Source of the DNA: an uncultured Mucilaginibacter sp.
Lineage (GTDB): Bacteria > Bacteroidota > Bacteroidia > Sphingobacteriales > Sphingobacteriaceae
Reading direction: 5' to 3'
NCBI GenBank assembly: GCA_903891475.1
Contig: CAITEP010000040.1
Span: forward strand, 62,001 to 126,000
DNA: 64,000 nt
Shown here piece after piece: positions 43,560-52,961 of this stretch. The position numbers and the translations under genes were made by a program. Under the pieces are notes generated by a model. That model had not been told where the DNA came from. It saw only the letters and a list, made by a program, of their open reading frames with translations, and searched no databases. Each line of letters begins with the position of its first letter. Positions within the stretch are counted from its first letter, which is position 1.

Positions 43560-44972
43560 TTAATGTATCTTTTTAATCACGTTAATGGTTCTTAATGTTC
43601 TAAATACAATTAACATGCTTATATAACTCCAAAATATTGCATTGAATAAGAATTCAAAACTTAAACCCCGCCAAAAATCTTGAAAAAGTCCACTAAATAT
43701 AATAGCTGTACCCAGGTAATAGCCTCCAAATAAATATTCAGCTTTTAAAGATATTTTTTGAACTAAAACACCATAAATAAACAGAAAAAACAGAATGCCA
43801 AATATACCAGCACATAAATAGCTATCAACAATGAATGCGGGTTTCGCCGAAACTGCAGATGCTCTGCCAATCACATCGGCCTTATATACTCTCTCCATAA
43901 CTAGGTTTTCGGTTATTGGTTTTTTATGCCAAATTTCTCTGGGTATAATTGCAATAACTGATTGTTTAATCAATCTAAATCCATAATAATTAACAAATCT
44001 AGGGGTTGAAGAAATGTATTTCGTGAACATTTCAATTTCACTTAATCGTCCAACTAAAAAGTCCCATTTATTAGAATCGTCATCCTTATTGTTTTCTATA
44101 GTGGCATCTAAGGCTATTTCATAAGCATCTTCAACATCTGCACCTTCTTTCCATGCATTTTGGCGAAAAACTTGGTTGTATTTTGGAAGATAGATAAATA
44201 ATAAAATCAATAAAGGAGTGAAAATTACAAAGACTATTTTTTTATAATTAGGAAATAGGAATATTCCTAAAACCAATACACTTATTATGATGGGTTCTTT
44301 AAAACCTGATGTTAGCGCACCATAAAAATTTATCCCATACAGGATTAAACAAATTAAGATATTCAAACTCTTTTTTGCTGTTATTGAAAACGAAAGAGCC
44401 AAAGTGCCTGAAAAAAAACTTAGGTCAGCAAACTTATAAAAAAATTGAGTATACCCAGGAATTCTACCAATTGTTAAAGATACACCTAAAGTTACAATAG
44501 AGTTAAAGATTAGAAGTTTGGTAAGTTTTTCATTTTTAATGTAATATTTACTCCTGACGGGATAATCCATAAAAAATAGTATGCCTACTACAAACGCTGC
44601 ATGACCCAATACATAATAACGTTGACATTGAGCCGCCAATTCAAATAGATTTTCACTTGTGTGGAAATAAACATTATTTGCATGCGAAAAATTCTGATAC
44701 CCCAAAAGACTTAGAAAATAAAATATTGAAGTGAAAGACATATAGCCGGCAAAAATTATCTGCACCAAAAAAATTGGACGCAATAATTGTTGCTCAATTG
44801 GTAAATCGTTTGGTAAAGGCTTTACCCACCCGCTTAGCGTTAAAATAAAAATCAGAATAGTTCCTAACCAAGCTATAAAATAAGATTCAATCGCGTAGCT
44901 TTGAATTAATGTTGCCATTAACCACGGGATGAAAAGTACAAAGTATCTTGAATACGGCTGTTCTTTATTCAT
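43560..44972 (-). CDS. Wzy-like O-antigen polymerase, tandem paralogue 3
   Basis: The 470-residue protein keeps the layout of the other two (LSGWVKPLPNDL, ALTSGFKEPIIISVLVLGIF, AWKEGADVEDAYEIALDAT, WDFLVGRLSEIEMFTKYISSTPR, GGYYLGTAIIFSGLFQDFWRG) but is clearly the most diverged. It abuts the upstream GT4 gene by 1 bp, whereas the gaps to paralogue 2 (261 bp) are non-coding. The duplication probably began from this ancestral copy or entered by recombination with another locus. Confidence 0.75.
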   Translation of the reverse strand: MNKEQPYSRYFVLFIPWLMATLIQSYAIESYFIAWLGTILIFILTLSGWVKPLPNDLPIEQQLLRPIFLVQIIFAGYMSFTSIFYFLSLLGYQNFSHANNVYFHTSENLFELAAQCQRYYVLGHAAFVVGILFFMDYPVRSKYYIKNEKLTKLLIFNSIVTLGVSLTIGRIPGYTQFFYKFADLSFFSGTLALSFSITAKKSLNILICLILYGINFYGALTSGFKEPIIISVLVLGIFLFPNYKKIVFVIFTPLLILLFIYLPKYNQVFRQNAWKEGADVEDAYEIALDATIENNKDDDSNKWDFLVGRLSEIEMFTKYISSTPRFVNYYGFRLIKQSVIAIIPREIWHKKPITENLVMERVYKADVIGRASAVSAKPAFIVDSYLCAGIFGILFFLFIYGVLVQKISLKAEYLFGGYYLGTAIIFSGLFQDFWRGLSFEFLFNAIFWSYISMLIVFRTLRTINVIKKIH

Positions 44973-44973
44973 T

Positions 44974-46128
44974 TTAATTAATTATACAATTTGCTATAAT
45001 GTTAGCCTGAATTTTAAAATGCCATTGCTCAATTATTTTTTTTGAAGATTCTCCCATAATTTTAAGACCTTCCTTTTCCTTTTCCAATAATAATTCAAGC
45101 TTTTCTTTCAAATCTTCAACTACTCCCGCTTTGAAAATTTCACCATTTACAGCAGGAATTACTAAATCAACGGCACCGCCAACTTTGTCAGATGCTAATA
45201 TAGGTTTACCGCAAGCCATAGCCTCGTTTATTGCAAGCCCCCATGTTTCATTTGGTCCAATTGATGGCAAGCAAAAAATATCGCATGCTTGATAAACAAC
45301 TGGCATATATGATTGATTTTGGAAATCGAGAAAATGTAAATTTTCATAACCCGATGAAACATCTTTGACTCTATTTTCTAGAATTCCATTGCCTACAAAT
45401 AATAGATGTACATTTTTCTTTTTTAAGGCAATAAATGCTTCAAATAAATCAAGGGGTGCCTTTTTAGCTTCTAGCTTTCCTGCGAAAAGTATTAAAATAT
45501 CGTTTTCCTGTATCCCAATTTTATTCCTTAATTGTGCTGCTTCTTGTTTTCTGTTTATACTAAATCTCTCATTGTCAATTGCATGTGGTGCAAAAATCAG
45601 TTGTTTTTCTTTTAGTCCATACTTCTTGAAGTAAGCTTTATTATTAGTTCCAACAAAAAAAGCGAAGTCAATATGATTGTAGATCCACTTTAATAGAACA
45701 GTTTTTAAAACTGATTTAAAATCTGATTGGCTGTCAATGAGGGTTGAATCTCCTCTAAAGTAAATAGGAACTTTATTGTGAAAGTGTCTAATAATTTTAA
45801 GATGACTTGAAAAACCCCATCCATATATTAGAATAGCGTCAGGCTTCCATAATTTAATATCGTTTATTAATGTTGGATTTACAATTCCACTAAAACGGTG
45901 TGTACCTGGATTTTTAGATACATTTAATACCATATTATACTGATATCCTTCCAGTAGAGGTAAATCCCACTCAATTTTTTGTTTAAATCCTGGATCGAAT
46001 TTATTTAATGAACCCTCACCCCAAGTATAGTAAACCTTTATATTCAAGTTCTTATTATTACTTAACAGTTTAAAAACCGGGGCGTAATATTGAATTGGAT
46101 GTGTTGTTATTATAGCCAGTCTTTTCAT
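44974..46128 (-). CDS. GT4 glycosyltransferase
   Basis: The 384-residue GT-B protein starts KRLAIITTHPIQYYAPVFKLL, has IYFRGDSTLIDSQSDF and ILILFAGKLEAKKAPLDLFEAF, and the donor loop CLPSIGPNETWGLAINEAMACGKPILASDKVGGAVDL. The nucleotide-sugar and linkage are unknown. It is 1 bp from the third Wzy-like gene and 7 bp from the acyltransferase upstream. Confidence 0.85.
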   Translation of the reverse strand: MKRLAIITTHPIQYYAPVFKLLSNNKNLNIKVYYTWGEGSLNKFDPGFKQKIEWDLPLLEGYQYNMVLNVSKNPGTHRFSGIVNPTLINDIKLWKPDAILIYGWGFSSHLKIIRHFHNKVPIYFRGDSTLIDSQSDFKSVLKTVLLKWIYNHIDFAFFVGTNNKAYFKKYGLKEKQLIFAPHAIDNERFSINRKQEAAQLRNKIGIQENDILILFAGKLEAKKAPLDLFEAFIALKKKNVHLLFVGNGILENRVKDVSSGYENLHFLDFQNQSYMPVVYQACDIFCLPSIGPNETWGLAINEAMACGKPILASDKVGGAVDLVIPAVNGEIFKAGVVEDLKEKLELLLEKEKEGLKIMGESSKKIIEQWHFKIQANIIANCIIN

Positions 46129-46135
46129 TTAAACG

Positions 46136-47245
46136 TTAAGCTAATTGATTGTTAACATCTTCTTTTTTACGTTTAAGATTCATAAAGGGTTTTTCTAGAT
46201 AATTATAGCTAATGAGAGAAACTGGATATAAAATGATGAAGCCGATTATTGTAGCGCTTATAGGTGCCCAAATGCTTGCAAATAGTGGAAAATGAAGAAG
46301 GATAAAGTCGGTTACCAATAAATTGACTAAACCGTGCCAAATGTAAAAACTGTAGGCAACCTTACCCATATTACAGAAATATTTATTACCGAGAATATTA
46401 TGCAGGTATTTGGTTGAAGTAATGGATAAATACACTATACCAGCAAAACCAACAGCCATAAATGTAAAGCCAGCTAGCCTGATTAAATTGAAATAATAAA
46501 CCGAAAGGCTTAAACCTTGCTTTGAGACCAGGAAGCGACCGATAAACACGATAAGGAAAAAAGTAAAAAGCCAAAGAACCCTGTTTTTTAGTACATACTG
46601 CTTCTTTAAAAGTATTCGGGCTACTAAAACTCCACAACCAAATTCAACAGCGCGATACATGAATGTATAAGTAAGGAAATCATATTCATTTTTTACGATG
46701 ATGATAAAAACCACGGTGGTTATGAATATGCCTCCAAAGATGAAAGAGAATACTTTGGAAAAGCCGTATTTATTCTGGAAAAGCATCAGGAAGGGAACTG
46801 TTAAATAGAATTGCCATTCAACAGTGAGTGTCCAAAAGTATAGTTCGGTATTATAATCAACACCAATATAATTCAAATAAAAAATACTATGTAAAACATT
46901 TAAGAGAATATTTACGTGTAAATGTTTTATATAAATGTTAACAAAGCAGAATATGAATGTGGCGAAATAAAATACGGGCGACAACCGTAGCCATCGTTTT
47001 TTTAAAAAGCTAAAAAAATCAGTCATTGAAAATTCGGGCTTTGAACCATAAAAATAATACATGCAAAACCCGCTTATAACAAAGAAAAGGTCGACACCAT
47101 TAACACCTATTGCCAAAATATTTGCTAAATCGAATCTGCCTACCAACCATTTTGGGTTATGTAGCCTGTTCCAACTATGTGTCCACAAAATGCCTAATGA
47201 GGCTAAAAATCTAAGTCCGTCAAGTGCTTGAATCCTTTGTTTCAT
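46136..47245 (-). CDS. Acyl_transf_3 (OafA/YrhL-like) membrane acyltransferase
   Basis: The 369-residue protein has ~10 membrane helices. It begins KQRIQALDGLRFLASLGILWTHSWNR, with the essential His of the family, and has LFFVISGFCMYY, ELYFWTLTVEWQFYLTVPFL and YSFYIWHGLVN. It transfers O-acetyl or similar groups to sugars of the polysaccharide at the membrane. Start and the next gene's stop overlap (TAATG). Confidence 0.88.
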   Translation of the reverse strand: MKQRIQALDGLRFLASLGILWTHSWNRLHNPKWLVGRFDLANILAIGVNGVDLFFVISGFCMYYFYGSKPEFSMTDFFSFLKKRWLRLSPVFYFATFIFCFVNIYIKHLHVNILLNVLHSIFYLNYIGVDYNTELYFWTLTVEWQFYLTVPFLMLFQNKYGFSKVFSFIFGGIFITTVVFIIIVKNEYDFLTYTFMYRAVEFGCGVLVARILLKKQYVLKNRVLWLFTFFLIVFIGRFLVSKQGLSLSVYYFNLIRLAGFTFMAVGFAGIVYLSITSTKYLHNILGNKYFCNMGKVAYSFYIWHGLVNLLVTDFILLHFPLFASIWAPISATIIGFIILYPVSLISYNYLEKPFMNLKRKKEDVNNQLA

Positions 47246-48528
47246 TAATTTTTTAAAGAATTTAAAAACAATTCTGTTTGCTTTAAAGTGAGATTGCTTG
47301 CGCTAAAATTTTCAAAATAATCTGTAGTTTCTATTGGTGCAAACTCCCGATTAGACCAATCTAGCATTAAATTAATCAGTGCCTCGCTTTTTTGAAATTC
47401 ATCTTTGCCAAAGGTAAAAATATTAGCGTATAATGCACAGCGCAACAAGGTATCAACCGCGTTACTGTTTTCATTGAAAATGGCAAGCAGTGGTTTTTGG
47501 GTTAATAGATATGGATAAATTTTAGATGCGCTATATTGAGGATCATCCGACCCTGGTATAAATAAGGCATCGGCTGCCATTAAAGTATTTAGAGTATGAT
47601 AATAAGGAATTCTATCCGTTATTTCTATAACCTGCTCGCCAATACCATAAAAATTAGCTAATGGTTTAATTGTTGGAATGCCCTTGCCCGAAGCAGCATA
47701 GCTAGTGCCAATAAAGTAGAATTTTAATTTTTTAAATTGTTCATGATTGGTATTGAGCCCTGCTTTTAAGGCTTTAAAAACAGGTTCTATGGCTTTATGC
47801 ATATCATTGCCACCTCTGCCTATGTACACGATATTTATGAAATCAGGTAGTAAAATGGGGATAAATTCACCCGAATGATTTAGGGCAATATCTACATCTT
47901 TTTTAAATGAGCCAAAGGTTATAATTGCTTCTGGAATATTTTTAATGATAGGATATCTCTGTTTTAAATCAGAAATATAGTTTTCTGATACACTAATTAG
48001 GCCATTTACATTTTTAATGGCAATGGGCTCTAAATATTTATTTATGCGTTGCGAAAACCAGTATTTTGGTGGTCTTTGTTCTTTTGGTTTATCATCATAA
48101 TATGTGGAGTACCAAGGATCCTGCATATCTATAACGTAAGGGATTTTAAACTTTTTTTTCCAATAAGCACCTAATATACAAACCGGAAATTGAGTGGTTG
48201 AAAAGTATATCAGATCATAATTATTTTTTTTCAGAAGGGAGTTAACCTTTTTTAAATAATAATAGAGTGATCTTAAACCTATACTACCCAATCCTAGCTT
48301 TGAAGTCCATTTTTTATTAAAAGCCTTTACTTTATGGATTGTAATATCAGAGGGAACGCTTTCCATGAGCAAATTATCCCGAACCATTTCAGCATATTTT
48401 TCATCTACAGTCACAACCTCAGCATCCCATCCGTATAAATTGAAGAAGGGCAAACTAATGCGTACCCTTTGCATATCGGCAGCATTAGTGGGCGGAAAAT
48501 ATGGGGATATTATGAGTAGCTTTTTCAT
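47245..48528 (-). CDS. GT4-like glycosyltransferase
   Basis: The 427-residue GT-B protein has a WbuB-like start KKLLIISPYFPPTNAADMQRVR, with VIDMQDPWYSTYY and SVSENYISDLKQRYP. Its second domain has IVYIGRGGNDMH, a helical region and SKIYPYLLTQKPLLAIFNENS. The C-terminal donor loop is less canonical than in the neighbouring GT4s. It abuts the acyltransferase genes on both sides. Confidence 0.78.
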   Translation of the reverse strand: MKKLLIISPYFPPTNAADMQRVRISLPFFNLYGWDAEVVTVDEKYAEMVRDNLLMESVPSDITIHKVKAFNKKWTSKLGLGSIGLRSLYYYLKKVNSLLKKNNYDLIYFSTTQFPVCILGAYWKKKFKIPYVIDMQDPWYSTYYDDKPKEQRPPKYWFSQRINKYLEPIAIKNVNGLISVSENYISDLKQRYPIIKNIPEAIITFGSFKKDVDIALNHSGEFIPILLPDFINIVYIGRGGNDMHKAIEPVFKALKAGLNTNHEQFKKLKFYFIGTSYAASGKGIPTIKPLANFYGIGEQVIEITDRIPYYHTLNTLMAADALFIPGSDDPQYSASKIYPYLLTQKPLLAIFNENSNAVDTLLRCALYANIFTFGKDEFQKSEALINLMLDWSNREFAPIETTDYFENFSASNLTLKQTELFLNSLKN

Positions 48529-49572
48529 TTATTGTATGGGGCTAAGCTGGGTATAAATTTTTCGAGCAAGTAAATGTGATGGTTTTTCAATCAACCTGTA
48601 ATACAAATAGGATATGCCTAAGGTTATCAAAATCAAAATAGGGTAATTATAAAAATTAACGGTAAACAGCACCCCGCTGATTATAAAAATAGTTTGATGG
48701 CATAGGTATAGCGAATACGAAAACTCGCCAAATTTTTCGAGTAATTTATTTGGTTTGTTTTTCTGAAAGTGAGCTATTTCGGCGCTTAACCATTTGTAAA
48801 GTAACAGTGCAAAAATAATCATTGAAATACTATAGCTTAATTTTAAATGAAAATTGGCATAACCACAAAATACGCTTAACGTATATACAGAAATTCTATA
48901 AAAAATAATTAAGTTGGTAGATGGTTCTTTTAAATGGTGAACATTCTCCGTAATTAATACCCCAAGTAACCAACATGGTAAAAATACAAAGCATAAAACT
49001 AATTGGTTAAACAGCCGTTGAATGAAGCCACCTAAATGTAAGTTATTTAGATTATTTCCATAAAAAATAAATATTACAAGAATTAAACCAACAAATACAT
49101 AAGCCGCAATTACTTTAATTTTCCATGTAGTTTTTATTGAAAGTAAAAATGGGTAAATGGCATAGTATAACAATTCGCAATATAGGCTCCATACTACTTT
49201 ATTTTCGGGATGGTTATAAAAACTGCCTATTATAATTATTACTATTAGTGGAATAAGAATTCTCACATACCGTCTTAACCAAAATGCCTTGATAGCAACA
49301 ATTCCATTTTTATTGGGGTAATGTATAACAAAACCAGAAATAATAAAAAAGGCGATAACGGCTGAAGTTCCATTAAACGCATTAGATAACAATACACCGA
49401 ATAATTTGATGGGTAAGTAATGCGCATGTTTTAAATAAACTGCATAAACAAGGTTCGAATGACCAAGCATTACTATAAAAGCAAGAATGAAGCGGATACT
49501 ATTAATACCGTAGAACCAGTTGTATGTGGTTTTATTTTCGCTTTTAGTTTCTTCCTTCAAAAACACCTTCAA
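48529..49572 (-). CDS. Acyl_transf_3 membrane acyltransferase
   Basis: The 347-residue protein has ~10 helices, the motif FILAFIVMLGHSNLVY with the key His, AVIAFFIISGFVIHYP, SLYCELLYYAIYPFLLS and YSLYLCHQTIFI. The N-terminus before the first helix is charged (KEETKSENK). It overlaps the upstream GT gene by 29 bp, and its stop directly precedes the next start. Confidence 0.87.
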   Translation of the reverse strand: MKVFLKEETKSENKTTYNWFYGINSIRFILAFIVMLGHSNLVYAVYLKHAHYLPIKLFGVLLSNAFNGTSAVIAFFIISGFVIHYPNKNGIVAIKAFWLRRYVRILIPLIVIIIIGSFYNHPENKVVWSLYCELLYYAIYPFLLSIKTTWKIKVIAAYVFVGLILVIFIFYGNNLNNLHLGGFIQRLFNQLVLCFVFLPCWLLGVLITENVHHLKEPSTNLIIFYRISVYTLSVFCGYANFHLKLSYSISMIIFALLLYKWLSAEIAHFQKNKPNKLLEKFGEFSYSLYLCHQTIFIISGVLFTVNFYNYPILILITLGISYLYYRLIEKPSHLLARKIYTQLSPIQ

Positions 49573-50797
49573 TAACTTTAATAAATTTTTTACTTTCCAA
49601 TTCCCAATTTAATTCAGTTAACCCAAGGTTGTTAGCATTTTTTTTACCTTGGAATAAAAAGTCTCGGTTTAGGTGATAATTATCTAAAATCATTGATAAA
49701 TCGTGCTGGTTGCTATAAACCTGGCCTATGCCTTGATACGTATTACTGAAATTAACTTGAGCCTTGGTATTACTAAAAGCTATTGCCAACCCAGCTTGCA
49801 AATAGGTGAAAAGTTTATTTGTAAGTGAGATATCTCTATTTAAGCATACCGGAATTTCTGATGCGAGCCCAATATCAAATTTTGAGGCAAAAAAGGGTAT
49901 TTCGTTTGGGTGTATAGGGCTATAAAAAGTAATTCTTTCGGTAGGAACGCCGTTCTCGCCACAAAGCTCATATAACTGCTCTTTATAATTGTCTGATAAA
50001 AGCCCAAGCAAATGGAGTTCATTAGGATGCTGAGCCAAGCCCATTGCCTTAATAATTAATTCTAACCCGCGGTACGGCCCAATTGTTTGTGAAAACCAAA
50101 AAAGCTTTAAAGGTCCATTATTTTCGAATACAATATTGGAGGTATCAACTTTAGGAAAAACATTTAAAATAGTTGTTGTTTTTTTGGCATACAAAAGCTC
50201 ATATTGATTGCTAATAAGCGGACTTGAACTGGTAAGATAACTAGCTCCGGGCAAATATTTATCTTCTATCCATTTTGTCAATTTGAAATGCTGTGAATTT
50301 ACATCATCAGACACTTCCTGGCGGTGAAAATCTTCGGCATCAAAACCATACATCTTTTTATGTTTTTTTGATGCAATGGCTGCTGCTGGTAAAGCCCCTA
50401 AATTATGTGCAATGTATAAGTCAGCTTTAATTTTTTTTGCCCCTTTTATTAAAAAGTAACTACTTCGAGCGATAGCAATATTTGCAAAATATTTATAGGC
50501 TCTGTTTTTTTGTAAGGGTATATTTCCTAATTTATAGAAAATTCGGCTAATGAAGTAAATTATTCGATTGTTCTTGGGGTCGCCACCTAGCCTGATAGCT
50601 TTCCATTTTTTATCATTTAATAATATTTCATCTTGTTTAGTTCCCCAATCATTCCAATAAGCATACAAAACTGTAACATCATACCCTTCATCAATCAAAG
50701 CATCGGCTTCTTTTACAAGTCGAGGGTTTAAGGCTGGTTGCCCTGAGGTTATTAATAGCACTTTTTTTTTCAAGCTATCAGTCTCCAAATTTTTCAT
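49544..50797 (-). CDS. GT-B glycosyltransferase
   Basis: The 417-residue protein begins KKVLLITSGQPALNPRLVKEADALIDEGYDVTVLY, then IYFISRIFYKLGNIPLQKNRAYKYF, AHNLGALPAAAIASKKH and YGFDAEDFHRQE. The second domain has LKLFWFSQTIGPYRGLELII and EIPVCLNRDISLTNKLFTYLQAGLAIAFSN. It is probably GT4-like; the acceptor is unknown. A 122-bp gap to the next gene upstream could hold a promoter. Confidence 0.78.
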   Translation of the reverse strand: MKNLETDSLKKKVLLITSGQPALNPRLVKEADALIDEGYDVTVLYAYWNDWGTKQDEILLNDKKWKAIRLGGDPKNNRIIYFISRIFYKLGNIPLQKNRAYKYFANIAIARSSYFLIKGAKKIKADLYIAHNLGALPAAAIASKKHKKMYGFDAEDFHRQEVSDDVNSQHFKLTKWIEDKYLPGASYLTSSSPLISNQYELLYAKKTTTILNVFPKVDTSNIVFENNGPLKLFWFSQTIGPYRGLELIIKAMGLAQHPNELHLLGLLSDNYKEQLYELCGENGVPTERITFYSPIHPNEIPFFASKFDIGLASEIPVCLNRDISLTNKLFTYLQAGLAIAFSNTKAQVNFSNTYQGIGQVYSNQHDLSMILDNYHLNRDFLFQGKKNANNLGLTELNWELESKKFIKVIEGVFEGRN

Positions 50798-50919
50798 GTC
50801 AGAAAATTGAATATTAAATGAAGAATTTTATGGATAACAGAAATGGATTTACCGAATCAATTCCAAATTTTACTAACTTATCCTATTATAAAGTTAAATT
50901 CAATATAGGGGCAATGATT

Positions 50920-51933
50920 TTAAATTGACAAGTATTTTTTAGCAATTATAGGTGTATCGAATCTACTTTCTGCTAGTTCTCTACATTTTTTCCTATTTAT
51001 AAATTCAATTGATGCCAAAGCGTGAATCATTTCGTCTTTATTAGTTACAATGAAGCCCGTTATACCGTTTTCAATCACTTCTGGTACCGAGCCCCTTTTA
51101 AAGGCAATTACAGGTGTTCCGCAAGCCATCGCTTCTGTCATTACCATGCCGAAAGGTTCGTCCCACTCAATTGGAAATAATAATGCTTTTGATTGGCGTA
51201 AATAATAATTTTTGTCGACATCATTTAAAGGGCCGACATATTTAACTTGTTCTCCATCAATTTGTGGTTCAATTTCATTTTTAAAGTAGGCATAATTATC
51301 AGGAGTATGCGAAATATTACCTGCTATTACCAATTTGTTATTAGTTTCCTTCGCTACTTTTATGGCGGTGTGTACACCTTTAATTTTATCTAATCGGCCT
51401 AAAAACATCAAAGGAGCATTAGGTTCAACATGGCTGTTTAATTCATATAGACTAAAATCAATCGCATTGTAAACTGTTTCCCATTTACCTGCAACATTAC
51501 CTGTTGAAACGCAATAATCGCTACAGGCCGTAAAAATCAGATTTTTGTTAGGTAACGAGGTGACAATTTTAATCCCTTTTCTAGAAACTGGTCTGCCGTA
51601 AGTCATTATTTTCTTTGCCTTAAAATTCAATATCGGCAACAAATAAATCAACCTGCCAAAATTGTGGATCAGGTCGAATTTATTTCCATTTTGTAAAAGG
51701 TATTTCCAAACAAATAGTGTTTCTTTTGATTTTTGCCAATTTGAACGTTCTAAATCATTCACTCCAAAAGTAACGGTTGTTCCTTCGCATTCAGATTCGG
51801 GACCAGCGAGTAAAGTTACCTCATGCCCTGCTTCGTGGTACTCTTTAGCAAATAACGATACCAGCCTTTCGTGCCCGCCATAAAGTTTTGGAGGTACAGA
51901 AATTCCGGGATCCATAATTAGTAATATCTTCAT
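50920..51933 (-). CDS. GT4 glycosyltransferase
   Basis: The 337-residue protein starts KILLIMDPGISVPPKLYGGHERLVSLFAKEYHEAGHEVTLL. It has MFLGRLDKIKGVHTAIKVA and the donor loop EWDEPFGMVMTEAMACGTPVIAFKRGSVPEVIENGITGFI with the E-x7-E motif. The 4-bp overlap with the upstream gene suggests coupling. Confidence 0.87.
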   Translation of the reverse strand: MKILLIMDPGISVPPKLYGGHERLVSLFAKEYHEAGHEVTLLAGPESECEGTTVTFGVNDLERSNWQKSKETLFVWKYLLQNGNKFDLIHNFGRLIYLLPILNFKAKKIMTYGRPVSRKGIKIVTSLPNKNLIFTACSDYCVSTGNVAGKWETVYNAIDFSLYELNSHVEPNAPLMFLGRLDKIKGVHTAIKVAKETNNKLVIAGNISHTPDNYAYFKNEIEPQIDGEQVKYVGPLNDVDKNYYLRQSKALLFPIEWDEPFGMVMTEAMACGTPVIAFKRGSVPEVIENGITGFIVTNKDEMIHALASIEFINRKKCRELAESRFDTPIIAKKYLSI

Positions 51934-52907
51934 TTATAAACACTATTTATAATATCTAACATTAATTGCGCACTTTTTTTAAGCGATATATTTTCAAGCA
52001 CATATTTACGTGGATGATATCCATTATGCTCCACTTTCTCCCAAAAACTATTGAACAATTGTGCAAACTCATTATAACCCTTAAAACGTTCGCCGCAAGT
52101 TTCATCAAAAAAAGGAACAGAGGTTGCAGGTATTTCGGGGCTGTTCCATTTAAACCTATTTGGATCCAAACAATAGCCTTGATCCCATGCTATGACGGGT
52201 ATATTGCATGATAAAGCTTCGCAACATGCTATGCCTTGACTCTCATGCTCGCACAGAAAAATCATCGCTTTGCATTGGGATAACTGTTTCTTATACTCAT
52301 CCTCCTTATATTTACCATACACCAACTCTTGGTAGGTAAAGTTATGCTTATTTAAAAAATCAATAATTGGGGTTCTTAGTTGTGCCTCCCACTTTTCATG
52401 ATCCCATCGAATTTTGTTATAAATTAAAACATCAAACTTTGGTTTTTGGTTTGATGGAGCCCATTTATTGGTATCAATTCCTGCGGGCCATAGTCCGCAA
52501 TTTTCTTCTCCATAAAATGGCGTGTAAATATTATTGGCCCATGTTGAATGCTGCAGGTATTTTGCAACCGGATAATCAGTTAATAAGCTTGGCCATTCGC
52601 TTGGATGCGTCATTAAGCCTATACCGGCAATTACTGGATTTTCCGCATTATAGTTTAATATTCCATATTTTCCATCACCTAAAATAACAACTGGCTCACC
52701 TGGCTTTATTTTGTTGAATGGTAAATTTACATCGTAATTAACTTTCAACTCATTAAATCCTAAGCATAAATTATCAAATACTTTTTGAATGCCGCTAGTT
52801 TTGGTTAATTTGAAAACTCGTTTTATGATATCAATAAAAAAAACTTCTCCATAAAAAAAGCGATTTTTACGAGGCACTACTTTAAAATATAAATGGATTT
52901 TCTTCAC
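51930..52907 (-). CDS. Glycosyltransferase, GT-B type
   Basis: The 325-residue protein has FYGEVFFIDIIKRVFKLTKTSGIQKVFDN, FNKIKPGEPVVILGDGKYG, LWPAGIDTNKW and the donor loop IFLCEHESQGIACCEALSCNIPVIAWDQGY. It is a distant GT4/GT1-like enzyme; specificity is not decidable. Overlaps the downstream GT4 gene by 4 bp. Confidence 0.72.
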   Translation of the reverse strand: MKKIHLYFKVVPRKNRFFYGEVFFIDIIKRVFKLTKTSGIQKVFDNLCLGFNELKVNYDVNLPFNKIKPGEPVVILGDGKYGILNYNAENPVIAGIGLMTHPSEWPSLLTDYPVAKYLQHSTWANNIYTPFYGEENCGLWPAGIDTNKWAPSNQKPKFDVLIYNKIRWDHEKWEAQLRTPIIDFLNKHNFTYQELVYGKYKEDEYKKQLSQCKAMIFLCEHESQGIACCEALSCNIPVIAWDQGYCLDPNRFKWNSPEIPATSVPFFDETCGERFKGYNEFAQLFNSFWEKVEHNGYHPRKYVLENISLKKSAQLMLDIINSVYK

Positions 52908-52961
52908 TTAGCTTAAAATATTACTAATCAGTTCAACTTCAATACTTATTGCCATTTTATG

